Below, one piece after another: positions 7,603 through 15,471 of a DNA stretch of 18,173 nt (positions are counted from its first letter, which is position 1; each line of letters begins with the position of its first letter). The notes beneath the pieces were generated by a model that saw only the letters and a list, made by a program, of their open reading frames with translations, was not told where the DNA came from and did no database searches. Source of the stretch: Afipia sp. (GTDB lineage Bacteria; Pseudomonadota; Alphaproteobacteria; Rhizobiales; Xanthobacteraceae); NCBI GenBank assembly GCA_026400415.1, contig JAPLPA010000221.1, positions 1-18,173 on the forward strand. The letters run 5' to 3'. Position numbers and translations under genes: made by a program.

Positions 7603-9120
7603 CTAATTCTCGGATTCGACGAACACCTCATCGCGCTTCTTGCGAAGGGAAGGCAGCAACGCGAGGATCAGAAGGAAAGCCGCAACCGCCATCAACCCCG
7701 CGGACAACGGGCGCGTGAAAAATACAGTCCAGTCGCCGCGTGAAATCAGCAGCGCGCGCCGCAGATTTTCTTCCATCAACGGGCCAAGCACCATGCCGAG
7801 AAGCAAGGGCGCAGGCTCGAAATCGTGCTTCACAAGCCAATATCCCAACAATCCGAAAGCGCCGGCGAGAACGACATCCATCGGCGCATTGTTGATCGAG
7901 TAGATTCCAATGGCGCAGAAAATTACGATCGACGGAAACAGCAGGCGGTATGGAACGCGCAGCAACCTCACCCATATGCCGACAAGCGGCAGATTGATGA
8001 CGAGAAGCATCAAATTGCCGACCCACATCGAGGCGATCAGGCCCCACACCAGTTCGGGCTGTTTTTGCATCACTTGCGGCCCGGGCACGATACCGTGGAT
8101 GGTCATCGCGCCAACCATCAACGCCATGACCGCATTCGGCGGAATGCCCAGCGTCAACAGCGGAATGAACGAGGTTTGCGCAGCGGCGTTGTTCGCACTT
8201 TCCGGTGCCGCGACACCTTCAATCGCACCGCGTCCGAAGCGTGACGGGTCCCTGGATATCTTCTTCTCGAATGTGTAGGCGGCAAAGGAGGCAATCACCG
8301 CGCCGCCGCCAGGAAGAATTCCGAGAATCGAACCAAGAACTGTACCTCGTGCAATTGCAGGCGCAGAATCGATCAAATCCTTTTTCGTTGGCATCAACCC
8401 TGTGATCTTCTGCTGCACCAGATTGCGATCCATTTCGGCGCCGGCGTCGAGATTGCGGATGATCTCGGCAAAGCCGAACACGCCCATCGCGACAGTCGCA
8501 AAGCCTAGGCCGTCGGCAAGTTCCGGCACGTTGAAGGACATTCGCGATGCACCAGTCTCGATGTCAGCGCCAACCATCGAAAGCAGCAGGCCAAACACGA
8601 TCATCGCGATAGCCTTGAGCACCGACCCCTTCGCCAGCACCACGGCGAAAATCAAGCCAAGTGTCATCAGCGAGAAATACTCCGCAGGTCCGAATGCAAG
8701 CGCGAGCTTTGTGAGAGGAGCACCGAGCACAGCGATCAGAATGGTCGCGACACAACCAGCGAAAAACGAGCCGATAGCGGCGATGGCAAGCGCCGGACCC
8801 GCGCGGCCCTGCTTGGCCATCTGGAATCCATCAAGCGTGGTTACGACAGACGTCGCTTCGCCCGGAATGTTAACAAGGATCGACGTGGTCGAGCCCCCAT
8901 ATTGCGCGCCGTAATAAATGCCGGCGAGCATAATCAGCGCACCGACTGGAGGAAGTCCGAATGTAATCGGCAACAACATCGCAACGGTCGCGATCGTGCC
9001 GATGCCGGGAAGCACGCCGACCAACGTACCGACAAGAGCGCCGACCAGACACAGCAGAAGGTTGGTGGGCGACACCGCAACGCTGAACCCGAGAGCGAGA
9101 TTTGAGAAAATATCCATCAT
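7603..9120 (-). CDS. tctA: TTT transporter large membrane subunit TctA
   Basis: A 505-residue protein with about 12 hydrophobic segments, the normal TctA size. Both halves of the family's internal duplication show the glycine-rich loop: GTLVGVLPGIG near residues 31-41 and GSILGILPGGG near 265. The APESANNAAAQTSFIPLLTLGIPP region is also typical. It is the main solute/cation symport channel. The gene lies 4 bases after tctB and before tctC, an order that defines a complete TTT system. Start could be either of two adjacent ATG codons (9120 or 9117); a GGTGAGC stretch sits just upstream. The C-terminus is charged (RKKRDEVFVESEN) and probably cytoplasmic. Confidence 0.95.
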   Translation of the reverse strand: MMDIFSNLALGFSVAVSPTNLLLCLVGALVGTLVGVLPGIGTIATVAMLLPITFGLPPVGALIMLAGIYYGAQYGGSTTSILVNIPGEATSVVTTLDGFQMAKQGRAGPALAIAAIGSFFAGCVATILIAVLGAPLTKLALAFGPAEYFSLMTLGLIFAVVLAKGSVLKAIAMIVFGLLLSMVGADIETGASRMSFNVPELADGLGFATVAMGVFGFAEIIRNLDAGAEMDRNLVQQKITGLMPTKKDLIDSAPAIARGTVLGSILGILPGGGAVIASFAAYTFEKKISRDPSRFGRGAIEGVAAPESANNAAAQTSFIPLLTLGIPPNAVMALMVGAMTIHGIVPGPQVMQKQPELVWGLIASMWVGNLMLLVINLPLVGIWVRLLRVPYRLLFPSIVIFCAIGIYSINNAPMDVVLAGAFGLLGYWLVKHDFEPAPLLLGMVLGPLMEENLRRALLISRGDWTVFFTRPLSAGLMAVAAFLLILALLPSLRKKRDEVFVESEN

Positions 9121-9124
9121 ATGC

Positions 9125-9898
9125 TCACCGCAGAACGCGTGGGAAAAGCTCGAGCGGCAGCCCGAGCGCGTAAGGGAACAGCAGACTGCATCCTATCGTC
9201 AGACATATTCCAACGATGATGGTCTCTGGCCATTTTGTCTCCGCAGTACCGAGTGCGGAAATTACGAAGCTGAGCATCGCAGATATGACCAATCCGAGCG
9301 GGCGGATCGTCAGCGAGAAAGACAAAATGGCAAGCGTGACAAACAAAGGCCCGCGAACGCCGTAAGTCTGAAGCGGCGCCCCATCGGTCAGTAATCCAGT
9401 GATCGCTACACCCAAGCCAAGCAGCAAAAGAAGAATGCCGAACATGCGCGGCGCAGATCCCGGACCGAACGAGAAGCCCTTCATTCCCTGAAGATCGCTC
9501 GATGCCCAAAGCGCAAAAAGCGCGATTGCCATCAAAACAATTCCTCCAAAATAATCCTGCGGCGCGCGCAGTTTCGCAAAATAGGTAAACGCTGCGACAG
9601 CGAGCAGAGGAAAAGTATAAATCTGCGCCAGCAGAACTTCCGAAAGCCCGCCGTTCGTCGCGACCGCCTGACCAGCGAGCAGGTTCGGAATCGCAGTCGC
9701 TATGGCATAGGCATGGTCGATAAAGGCCTGAACAGGATTTCGACCGCCGGAGCGCAGGATCAAACCTGCTATCGACCAGATGATTTCAACGATTTGCGGT
9801 GCCACCGCGAGGACCGCAATCCCAATCGCTCCCGTCGAATTCTTGTTACTCAACAGCGCGCCCGTTTGATCAGGCGCGCGTCCTGTTACGTCAGACAT
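9125..9898 (-). CDS. tctB: TTT transporter small membrane subunit TctB, N-terminally extended
   Basis: A 257-residue membrane protein. Residues about 115-257 match the ordinary TctB: DYFGGIVLMAIALFALWASSDL, a GFSFGPGSAPRMFG loop, then further hydrophobic spans. Family members are usually about 140-180 residues, so the first roughly 114 residues are extra, with predicted membrane spans near 24-47 and 88-108. The ATG at 9898 has a strong GGGGGAGAG ribosome site, so the extension is probably real rather than a start error. First gene of the tctBAC operon, divergent from the plus-strand binding protein at 10104. TctB supports TctA in solute uptake; the role of the extension is unknown. Confidence 0.88.
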   Translation of the reverse strand: MSDVTGRAPDQTGALLSNKNSTGAIGIAVLAVAPQIVEIIWSIAGLILRSGGRNPVQAFIDHAYAIATAIPNLLAGQAVATNGGLSEVLLAQIYTFPLLAVAAFTYFAKLRAPQDYFGGIVLMAIALFALWASSDLQGMKGFSFGPGSAPRMFGILLLLLGLGVAITGLLTDGAPLQTYGVRGPLFVTLAILSFSLTIRPLGLVISAMLSFVISALGTAETKWPETIIVGICLTIGCSLLFPYALGLPLELFPRVLR

Positions 9899-10103
9899 CT
9901 CTCCCCCACACTGGCCAGTTTCTGACCCAAACTTTTTAATAGGAACAACCGTTTCGCTGCGACATGCCTAGCGATATTCGTGCCAAGACGCCAGCAAAAC
10001 CCGAAAATCCACTCACCACTGCGCTGCAGCGATTACCCGGCTTCCACGCCTGCTTCCGGCAGGCTAGCTTGTGCCAACAAGAAAATCCGGCGGAGGAAAC
10101 CAA

Positions 10104-11099
10104 ATGGTCTCGATAGGACGTTTTGCCCCACCTTTTGGGAGCGCGCTTGCGGTAGCCACACTTGGCTTTCTTTTTCTCCAGCCAGCAAAGGCGCAATCTG
10201 AATATCCAAAACCAGGGAAAAATATCACGCTGGTTTTACCTTTCGCCGCCGGCAGCGGCACCGATACGACGACCCGTCTCATCTCGAAGGAACTTGGGAT
10301 TGCCCTCGGAACAGGCATCGTGATCGACAACAAACCCGGCGCCAACGGGTCGATCGCGGCAAGTTATGTCGCTCGCGCCGAACCGGACGGCTATACGCTT
10401 TTCGTGACGACCAATACGACACATTCGGCCAATCCGTATCTACTCAAGAATATGACCTACGATCCCATCAAGGATTTCACGCCCATCGCACGGACGGGCG
10501 ATTTGCCGTTCATGCTTGTGATCAACCCAGAAATTCACGCAAACACGGTCGGCGAACTGATTGCTCTCGCAAAAAAAGAGCCGGGCAAATTTTCCTACGC
10601 CAGCGGCAGTTCTTCCGCGATCGTCTCTGGTGCAACGTTCGCCAATCTCGCTGGAATCGATCTTCTACACGTGCCCTACAAGAGTTCGCCGCCGGCGCTG
10701 ACCGATGTGATCGCGGGACGCGTCAGCATGATGTTTGTCGATGTTCCAACCGGTCTGCCCCACGTCAACGGAAAAGTGTTAAAGGCGCTGGCGGTGACAA
10801 CGATCAAGCGATCCGCATTGCTGCCGCAGTTGCCTACGATGGATGAAGCGGGCGTGAAGGGTTTCGATATTACGTCATGGCAGGGATATCTTGGTCCGGC
10901 AAATCTGCCGAAAGACATCGTGGCCAAACTTAACGTTGAGATCCGAAAGATCGTCGAGCGGCCGGACATCAAGAGCGAACTGGCAAGTCGCGGCATGGAG
11001 GCTTTTTCGGGAACTCCCGAAAGCTTCGATAGCTTCTTGAAAGCGCAGTTGGTGGTTTGGGAGAAGCTCGTCAAGGACGCCAAGATCGAGGCGCAATAG
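10104..11099 (+). CDS. TTT-family periplasmic binding protein (Bug/TctC), divergent from tctBAC
   Basis: A 331-residue Bug receptor. The start at 10104 follows GGAGGAAACCAA, a near-ideal ribosome site, and yields a Sec signal peptide (hydrophobic core ALAVATLGFLFLQPAKA then QSEYP). An in-frame GTG at 10071 would give a longer, less hydrophobic N-terminus and is disfavoured. Signatures: PFAAGSGTDTTTR (a slightly divergent version of the usual AGG-xx-D loop), DNKPGANGS, AEPDGYT, HVPYKSSPPALTDVIAGRV. It is more like the protein at 5390 than the operon tctC (for example in the HVPYK-SxPALTD segment). It probably gives the single TctAB pair a second or third ligand specificity, or serves a transporter elsewhere. 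Confidence 0.9.
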   Translation: MVSIGRFAPPFGSALAVATLGFLFLQPAKAQSEYPKPGKNITLVLPFAAGSGTDTTTRLISKELGIALGTGIVIDNKPGANGSIAASYVARAEPDGYTLFVTTNTTHSANPYLLKNMTYDPIKDFTPIARTGDLPFMLVINPEIHANTVGELIALAKKEPGKFSYASGSSSAIVSGATFANLAGIDLLHVPYKSSPPALTDVIAGRVSMMFVDVPTGLPHVNGKVLKALAVTTIKRSALLPQLPTMDEAGVKGFDITSWQGYLGPANLPKDIVAKLNVEIRKIVERPDIKSELASRGMEAFSGTPESFDSFLKAQLVVWEKLVKDAKIEAQ

Positions 11100-11215
11100 A
11101 TATTACCATAGTTCGAAAGTAGAGTGTCGGTCGCGGCGATTGCTCCGATTCGTGCTGTCGATGGCGCAGCTGAACACTTAGATAATGGCGCGGCACCGCG
11201 TTCACCGGAGATGAC

Positions 11216-12871
11216 ATGACGAATTGGTTCACGGCAGCGCAATCCACCAAACGAATGCGGCTTACCTATGCCCCCGCCATTGTGACGTTCGCCGCGATTG
11301 TTGCGCTAACAACACCGGTGGCTGTGGCTGCGACGAGACAGGAGCGGCCCGCTCGCATTACTGAGGCAACGGCTCCGCGCGCTGCGGGCGAGCCAATTAT
11401 GGCGATCGTGTCGATCAAGACGCAACACGTCACTTTCTATGACGCGGACGGCTGGATCGTGCGCGCACCGGTGTCGACAGGAACTACCGGACGCGAAACG
11501 CCTGCTGGCATCTTCGCAGTCCTTGAGAAAGACAAGGATCACCACTCGACCATGTACGATGATGCCTCGATGCCGAACATGCAGCGCATCACATGGAACG
11601 GCATCGCACTCCATGGCGGCCCACTCCCCGGCTACGCGGCCTCGCACGGCTGCGTGCGAATGCCGTTCGGCTTTGCCGAAAAGTTGTTCGACAAAACACG
11701 AATTGGAATGCGGGTGATCATCTCGCCGAACGATGCCGAGCCGGTAGACATCACGCATCCTGCACTGTTCATGCCGAACCAGGAAGCCATCGCGGCTGCG
11801 CCCGCCAAGGCCGAGAGCACCGCTCGCGAATCGACTGAAGCCGCAAAGGCTGCGGCTGAGGCCAAGAAAGCCGCCGCCAAAGCGCCGCGCGATATCGCAT
11901 CGTTGACCGCCTCGCTGCGCAAGATCGAGCAACTTAAGATCCGCGCCGATGCCGATCTCGCCGCCGCCGACAAGGCGCTGGCCAATGCCGATCAGACAAA
12001 AGCGCGCATTCGCGGCGCAAAGGAAACCCTCGCCGCAAAGGCCGCAGCAGCAGCGCCTGACGTGCAACCGAAACTCGACGCAGAGCTCGCCGCAATCGAC
12101 AAGGCGTTCACTGTTGCAGACGAAGCCATGGCGCGCGCCGACGATCTCAAGCAAAAAGCCGTCGCCAAGGCCGCCGATATGACAGCGCTGTTCGATGCCG
12201 CCAAGGCCGACACGCAACCGAAACTCGACGCACTTGGGGCCACAAAAGAGGCCGCGAAGGTTGCTGATAAGGCGAGAGCCGACACGGCTAAGGCGGCAAG
12301 CGACGCAAAGCTCGCGCTCGAACCGGTCTCGATCTACATCAGCCGCGCGACGAAGAAGCTTTATGTCCGGCGCAACACGCATAAGCCGGCACCAGACGGC
12401 GGCGGCGAGGTGTTCGATACGACCATCGAAGTCCCCGTGACAATCCGCGATCCTGACAAGCGGATCGGCACGCATGTGTTCACCGCGATGGCACGCAACG
12501 AATCAGGGTTGCGCTGGAGCGCGGTCACCATCGACGGCAATGACGCCAAGGATGCGCTCGACCGCATTACTATTCCGCAGGACGTGCTCGATCGCATCGC
12601 GCCGACCGCGTTGCCGCGATCCTCTATTGTCATTTCAGACGAACCGCTCAGCAAAGAAACCAACTACCGCACCGAATTCGTTGCCGTGCTGGCCGATCAT
12701 CCACAAGGCGGCTTCATCACGCGCAAGCCCACGCCCCCTCCTGTCGCTATCGCAAGTCAGGGCGATTTTTTTGGCTTCGGTTTTGGCTTTCAACCCAATC
12801 CCGAACCCCAACCTGCAAATACTCGCCAGCGCGGCGGCCAATATCGTCAAGCCCCACCGCGCGGATGGTAA
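11216..12871 (+). CDS. L,D-transpeptidase (YkuD domain) with long Ala-rich coiled-coil insert
   Basis: A 551-residue secreted or membrane-anchored enzyme. A hydrophobic signal lies at about residues 17-38 after a short basic lead. The YkuD catalytic domain spans about 60-175, with HGGPLPGYAASHGCVRMP holding His133, His144 and catalytic Cys146. Such enzymes form 3-3 crosslinks in peptidoglycan or attach proteins to it. Residues about 200-375 are Ala/Lys/Asp-rich and look like a coiled coil with an internal duplication. A C-terminal region (about 378-510, SIYISRATKKLYVRRN onward) resembles the second conserved domain common in rhizobial YkuD proteins. The tail is Pro/Gly/Gln-rich. A GGAG stands 6 bases before the ATG. 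It stands alone, convergent with the bufferin operon. Confidence 0.9.
   Translation: MTNWFTAAQSTKRMRLTYAPAIVTFAAIVALTTPVAVAATRQERPARITEATAPRAAGEPIMAIVSIKTQHVTFYDADGWIVRAPVSTGTTGRETPAGIFAVLEKDKDHHSTMYDDASMPNMQRITWNGIALHGGPLPGYAASHGCVRMPFGFAEKLFDKTRIGMRVIISPNDAEPVDITHPALFMPNQEAIAAAPAKAESTARESTEAAKAAAEAKKAAAKAPRDIASLTASLRKIEQLKIRADADLAAADKALANADQTKARIRGAKETLAAKAAAAAPDVQPKLDAELAAIDKAFTVADEAMARADDLKQKAVAKAADMTALFDAAKADTQPKLDALGATKEAAKVADKARADTAKAASDAKLALEPVSIYISRATKKLYVRRNTHKPAPDGGGEVFDTTIEVPVTIRDPDKRIGTHVFTAMARNESGLRWSAVTIDGNDAKDALDRITIPQDVLDRIAPTALPRSSIVISDEPLSKETNYRTEFVAVLADHPQGGFITRKPTPPPVAIASQGDFFGFGFGFQPNPEPQPANTRQRGGQYRQAPPRGW
12064..12232 (+). repeat. 19-bp direct repeat in the L,D-transpeptidase coiled coil
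   Basis: The same 19 bases occur at 12064-12082 and 12214-12232, 150 bp (50 codons) apart and in the same frame. They encode QPKLDA in both copies, flanked by similar Ala/Asp/Lys text. This points to an internal duplication of a coiled-coil unit. Confidence 0.8.
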
Positions 12872-12930
12872 ACAGATGCGCGGCGCAACGACGTGCCCCT
12901 TCAGGGAAATCTTCTACAAGCGGCTGGACC

Positions 12931-13893
12931 TCAGTTTGACTCTGACCGCGTGATCGCCGCCCGAATTGCAGCGTGCGCGGCATTCTCGTCCAACTTTACG
13001 CTACCCTCCGATTCCTGAACGCCTAGATCACGCCATAAATCGACGAGGTTGGGGCGGATCGGCTTGGCACCCATTTCATCGTGGAGAGCAGTCAATACAT
13101 TGCTGTCGATTGCCTTGTCGGCGACCGCAAGGATTTGGCTCATTGGCCAATCGGATTCGTGATTGCCTCCAGCTGCGAGAACGCCGCGCATAGCATCCTG
13201 CAATCCAAGGCGGTTATTGGTCCGCTTGCGAATCTCGACATCGGCCATAAGACAGAACATCGCTCCGCCCCAATATTTACGCCCCCATGTCGATGTGTTG
13301 TCGAGACCCTTGTCGCCGGAGCCAGGAAGGCCCTTCGGCATGTCACGCATCATCGCCGCCCAAACCCCCACTGGCGGCAGGTCTCCCGCCTGTGCGCGTG
13401 CGATCGGTTCGATATAAACGGCAAGTCCTTCGGACAGCCATGCGTAGCGCTCCTCCATGTCGGGCAGCGCAACGATAACCCAGTCACGCCGCAGATCGTC
13501 TTCGTCCGCGTCACTACCGATAACAATGCGGATGGCACCGCCTCGATAACCCCAAGTCGTCCCGCCCTGCACACGCGCACCGTTTGAAGGCACAATCAGG
13601 ATGCGCGCGGCCTTAACTGGAAACCGGCCGTAATAGGTCGTGATTGCTTTTGCGGAGCGTGTCACCCATTCGACGATGGTGGCCTTTGGCAATGCGATAC
13701 GTCCCGGCGCGAAGGCAAGATGGATGACGCCGCCTTTGACGGGGATGTCCGTTGCATGCAACTGATCGAAAGCATTGTAGGGAAATCCCTGTCCGGGCAT
13801 GTATTCGGACTGCGCCGCGGTTCTCAGCGTCAACGCGCCGATCAGAAACGCAATGCCGATCAAAGCGACGAAACCAACTCGAAATCCTCGCAT
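12931..13893 (-). CDS. Putative secreted gluzincin-like protein lacking HExxH
   Basis: A 320-residue protein with a signal peptide or membrane anchor (hydrophobic residues about 5-27, then AAQSEY). Residues about 130-170 contain DDLRRDWV...YAWLSEGLAVYIEPIAR. The WLSEGLAxYxE block is typical of gluzincin metallopeptidases, where the Glu (here Glu155) is the third zinc ligand. The HExxH helix expected about 20 residues earlier, after RRDWV, is absent: the chain goes from DWVIV straight to ALPDMEERY with no histidine. From memory of related bacterial proteins, a THELVHLA-type motif belongs there, so an in-frame loss near 13468-13479 is likely. The ATG at 13893 overlaps the upstream creatininase stop (TGATG), placing it last in the bufferin-associated operon; a longer frame from 13929 lies inside that gene and is disfavoured. 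Probably catalytically dead, or non-enzymatic. Confidence 0.7.
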   Translation of the reverse strand: MRGFRVGFVALIGIAFLIGALTLRTAAQSEYMPGQGFPYNAFDQLHATDIPVKGGVIHLAFAPGRIALPKATIVEWVTRSAKAITTYYGRFPVKAARILIVPSNGARVQGGTTWGYRGGAIRIVIGSDADEDDLRRDWVIVALPDMEERYAWLSEGLAVYIEPIARAQAGDLPPVGVWAAMMRDMPKGLPGSGDKGLDNTSTWGRKYWGGAMFCLMADVEIRKRTNNRLGLQDAMRGVLAAGGNHESDWPMSQILAVADKAIDSNVLTALHDEMGAKPIRPNLVDLWRDLGVQESEGSVKLDENAAHAAIRAAITRSESN

Positions 13894-14669
13894 CACGAAA
13901 TAACTCTCGAGTTTTCGCTCTTTGCGCAAAGCTGGAGAAAATTTCGCGCCTGACCGATGAGATCGTCAATCATCGCCGACAGAAGAATTTCGCCTTTTGC
14001 CCGGGTTGCCAGTGTTGGATCTCCAAAACTCCCGGAACGGCTGTAGTTCGGTGACGTCGGATCCAATGAGGTCAGCGCCCCATCTATGACTTGCGCGATG
14101 AAGCGACTAGCCTCAGCAAGCTTCATATCGACAAGATGCGGCGCCAACGCCAGCATCAACGACGTTTCAAGTTCATCCGCGTGACTGCCATGACTTTGCT
14201 GCATCAATCGCTTGGCCTCCGTTCTATATCGGACGCCATCGTGGATTTTTAGGTGCAGGACTTTTGTACTGTCCAGTCGCGACAGCGCCCGCTGAATCGG
14301 CGCGATTGTGCTAATGCCAGTATCTAGAACGAACACGGCCCTTCAACCGTAACCTATGAGTGCCTGCGTCAACTCCTCGACCATCCGCTTAAAGGTCTCA
14401 TCGGAAAGGCTGGCACTTCCGGCATATTTGATGAACGCTGGGTAATAACCGTAGGACAACGTCGGCCAGATCAGCGCGTCGATTTCAGCGGCAATCCGTG
14501 CCGACAGCGCCTCCGCCTGAACGCGGTCAGTGTTCATCGGTAAATGAAGGCCATGCTCTTTAGCGCCGGCACCGATCGGCAGGATCGCAGCAGCGCCCGC
14601 ACCGATGCGCGAGGCTATAACATCCCAACTCAGATGTTCGACGACGTCCGGATTTTCAATCGCGCGCAC
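13893..14669 (-). pseudogene. Creatininase-family amidohydrolase interrupted by an in-frame TGA
   Basis: Read in one frame this is a 258-codon creatininase-family protein with a single TGA at codon 109 (14345-14343). The first part has the metal motif EHGLHLPMNTD (Glu38, His42, Asp48) and YYPAFIKYAGSASLS. The second part has HADELETSLMLALAPHLVDM and the YSRSGSFGDPTLATRAKG ending seen in creatininase relatives. The usual NGHGGN motif reads DTGISTI here, as in a divergent subgroup. The stop falls in GYG-stop-RAVFVLDTG, just where an Arg or similar residue is expected; CGA to TGA is the simplest cause. A GTG three codons later with AAGGG nearby could allow reinitiation, giving two fragments. GTG start at 14669 has GAGG upstream and follows bufC by 19 bases. 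Sequencing error is the main alternative to a real nonsense mutation. Confidence 0.8.
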
Positions 14670-14688
14670 GAAGACCTCGATCCGATCG

Positions 14689-15471
14689 TCAGCCCTTCGA
14701 TACCTCGGCCAGAAGGCCAGATGTCACCCAGCCATGAAGATAGCCAGCGCCGCGTGCAGCCGCACTGTCGGGGTCCGCGTAAGTGGCCAGCATCGAACAG
14801 AGGACGCCGAACGGGATACCGGCGCACGCTTCGTCCCACATCATCGCTTCTTCGAGCGAAAGCTCGCGAAACATCGGCGTCACATCGTCACGCCAAACCA
14901 AAATTCGGTTCGGCTCGTCGCGCGTGGCTGCATCGGGCGGCGTTTCATCGTTCCTGAGTGCCTGCCAGATTTCGAGCGCATTGGTCGCCAAATCGAGCCG
15001 GCAGGCCGTGGGATGTGGCTTGAAACGAAGTTCGTTCCACGTTTCCGGCGCGAACGCTGCCACATCAGCGATCCCGATCACCGCACCGTCCGGCGCGTCG
15101 AATGCGTCGTTAAGCGCCTTTTCGAATGCCGCGATATCTCCGACAACCGGATGTTCGCTGTATGGCTCCGTGGTTCTCAGAAACTCCGGAAGCCCTTGCG
15201 AGAACCAGCGCATGTTCGGCTGCTGCGACGGCTTGGCCGCCACATAGGCCGCGCCCATCTTGTCGAACATCTCGTCGCCGAGATAGCCGTGCAGATGTTC
15301 GTGGTCGTTGCGCAACGCCTCGACCAGCCGCGACACATAAGCGTGCCGGTAAACGCCCAGCAGCACGTCGCGCTTTTCTTTTGGGCTATCGAGAATTTCG
15401 CCTAGAATCCTGTCGTCGCCGCTTACAATGCTTCGTTGAAACGCGTCCTGCAGGCGCTCGAACTCATTCAT
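14689..15471 (-). CDS. bufC: BufC-like partner protein (DUF2063)
   Basis: A 260-residue protein with a DUF2063-type N-terminal domain (about 1-95, starting MNEFERLQDAFQRSIVSGDD and including VYRHAYVSRLVEALRNDHEHLHGYLGDEMFD) and a C-terminal domain of about 150 residues. In MNIO-modified RiPP clusters this partner recognises the precursor and presents it to the DUF692 enzyme in the cytoplasm. Its ATG overlaps the bufB stop (ATGA), strong evidence for a coupled maturase pair. A creatininase-like gene begins 19 bases after it. The family assignment rests on length, N-terminal motifs and the DUF692 neighbour. Confidence 0.9.
   Translation of the reverse strand: MNEFERLQDAFQRSIVSGDDRILGEILDSPKEKRDVLLGVYRHAYVSRLVEALRNDHEHLHGYLGDEMFDKMGAAYVAAKPSQQPNMRWFSQGLPEFLRTTEPYSEHPVVGDIAAFEKALNDAFDAPDGAVIGIADVAAFAPETWNELRFKPHPTACRLDLATNALEIWQALRNDETPPDAATRDEPNRILVWRDDVTPMFRELSLEEAMMWDEACAGIPFGVLCSMLATYADPDSAAARGAGYLHGWVTSGLLAEVSKG

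Noticed and set aside
10048..10064. 6-bp inverted repeat with five-base loop, 40 bases before the divergent tctC ATG
   Set aside because: Too short for a confident operator and no T run for a terminator; such hairpins arise often by chance at this GC content.
11306..12475. 389-residue minus-strand open frame opposite the L,D-transpeptidase
   Set aside because: A product of the repetitive GC-rich coiled-coil coding; Cys/Arg/Gly-rich text with no recognisable domain, opposite a gene with an intact catalytic motif.
14343..14345. TGA in the creatininase gene as a selenocysteine codon
   Set aside because: No hairpin like a bacterial SECIS is visible just after it, the position is not a redox-active Cys in this family, and a CGA to TGA change explains it more simply.
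14347..14352. GTAACC on the plus strand, matching the candidate ECF -35 element
   Set aside because: Lies inside a coding region in the wrong orientation and has no CGTA or CGAA at the right distance.
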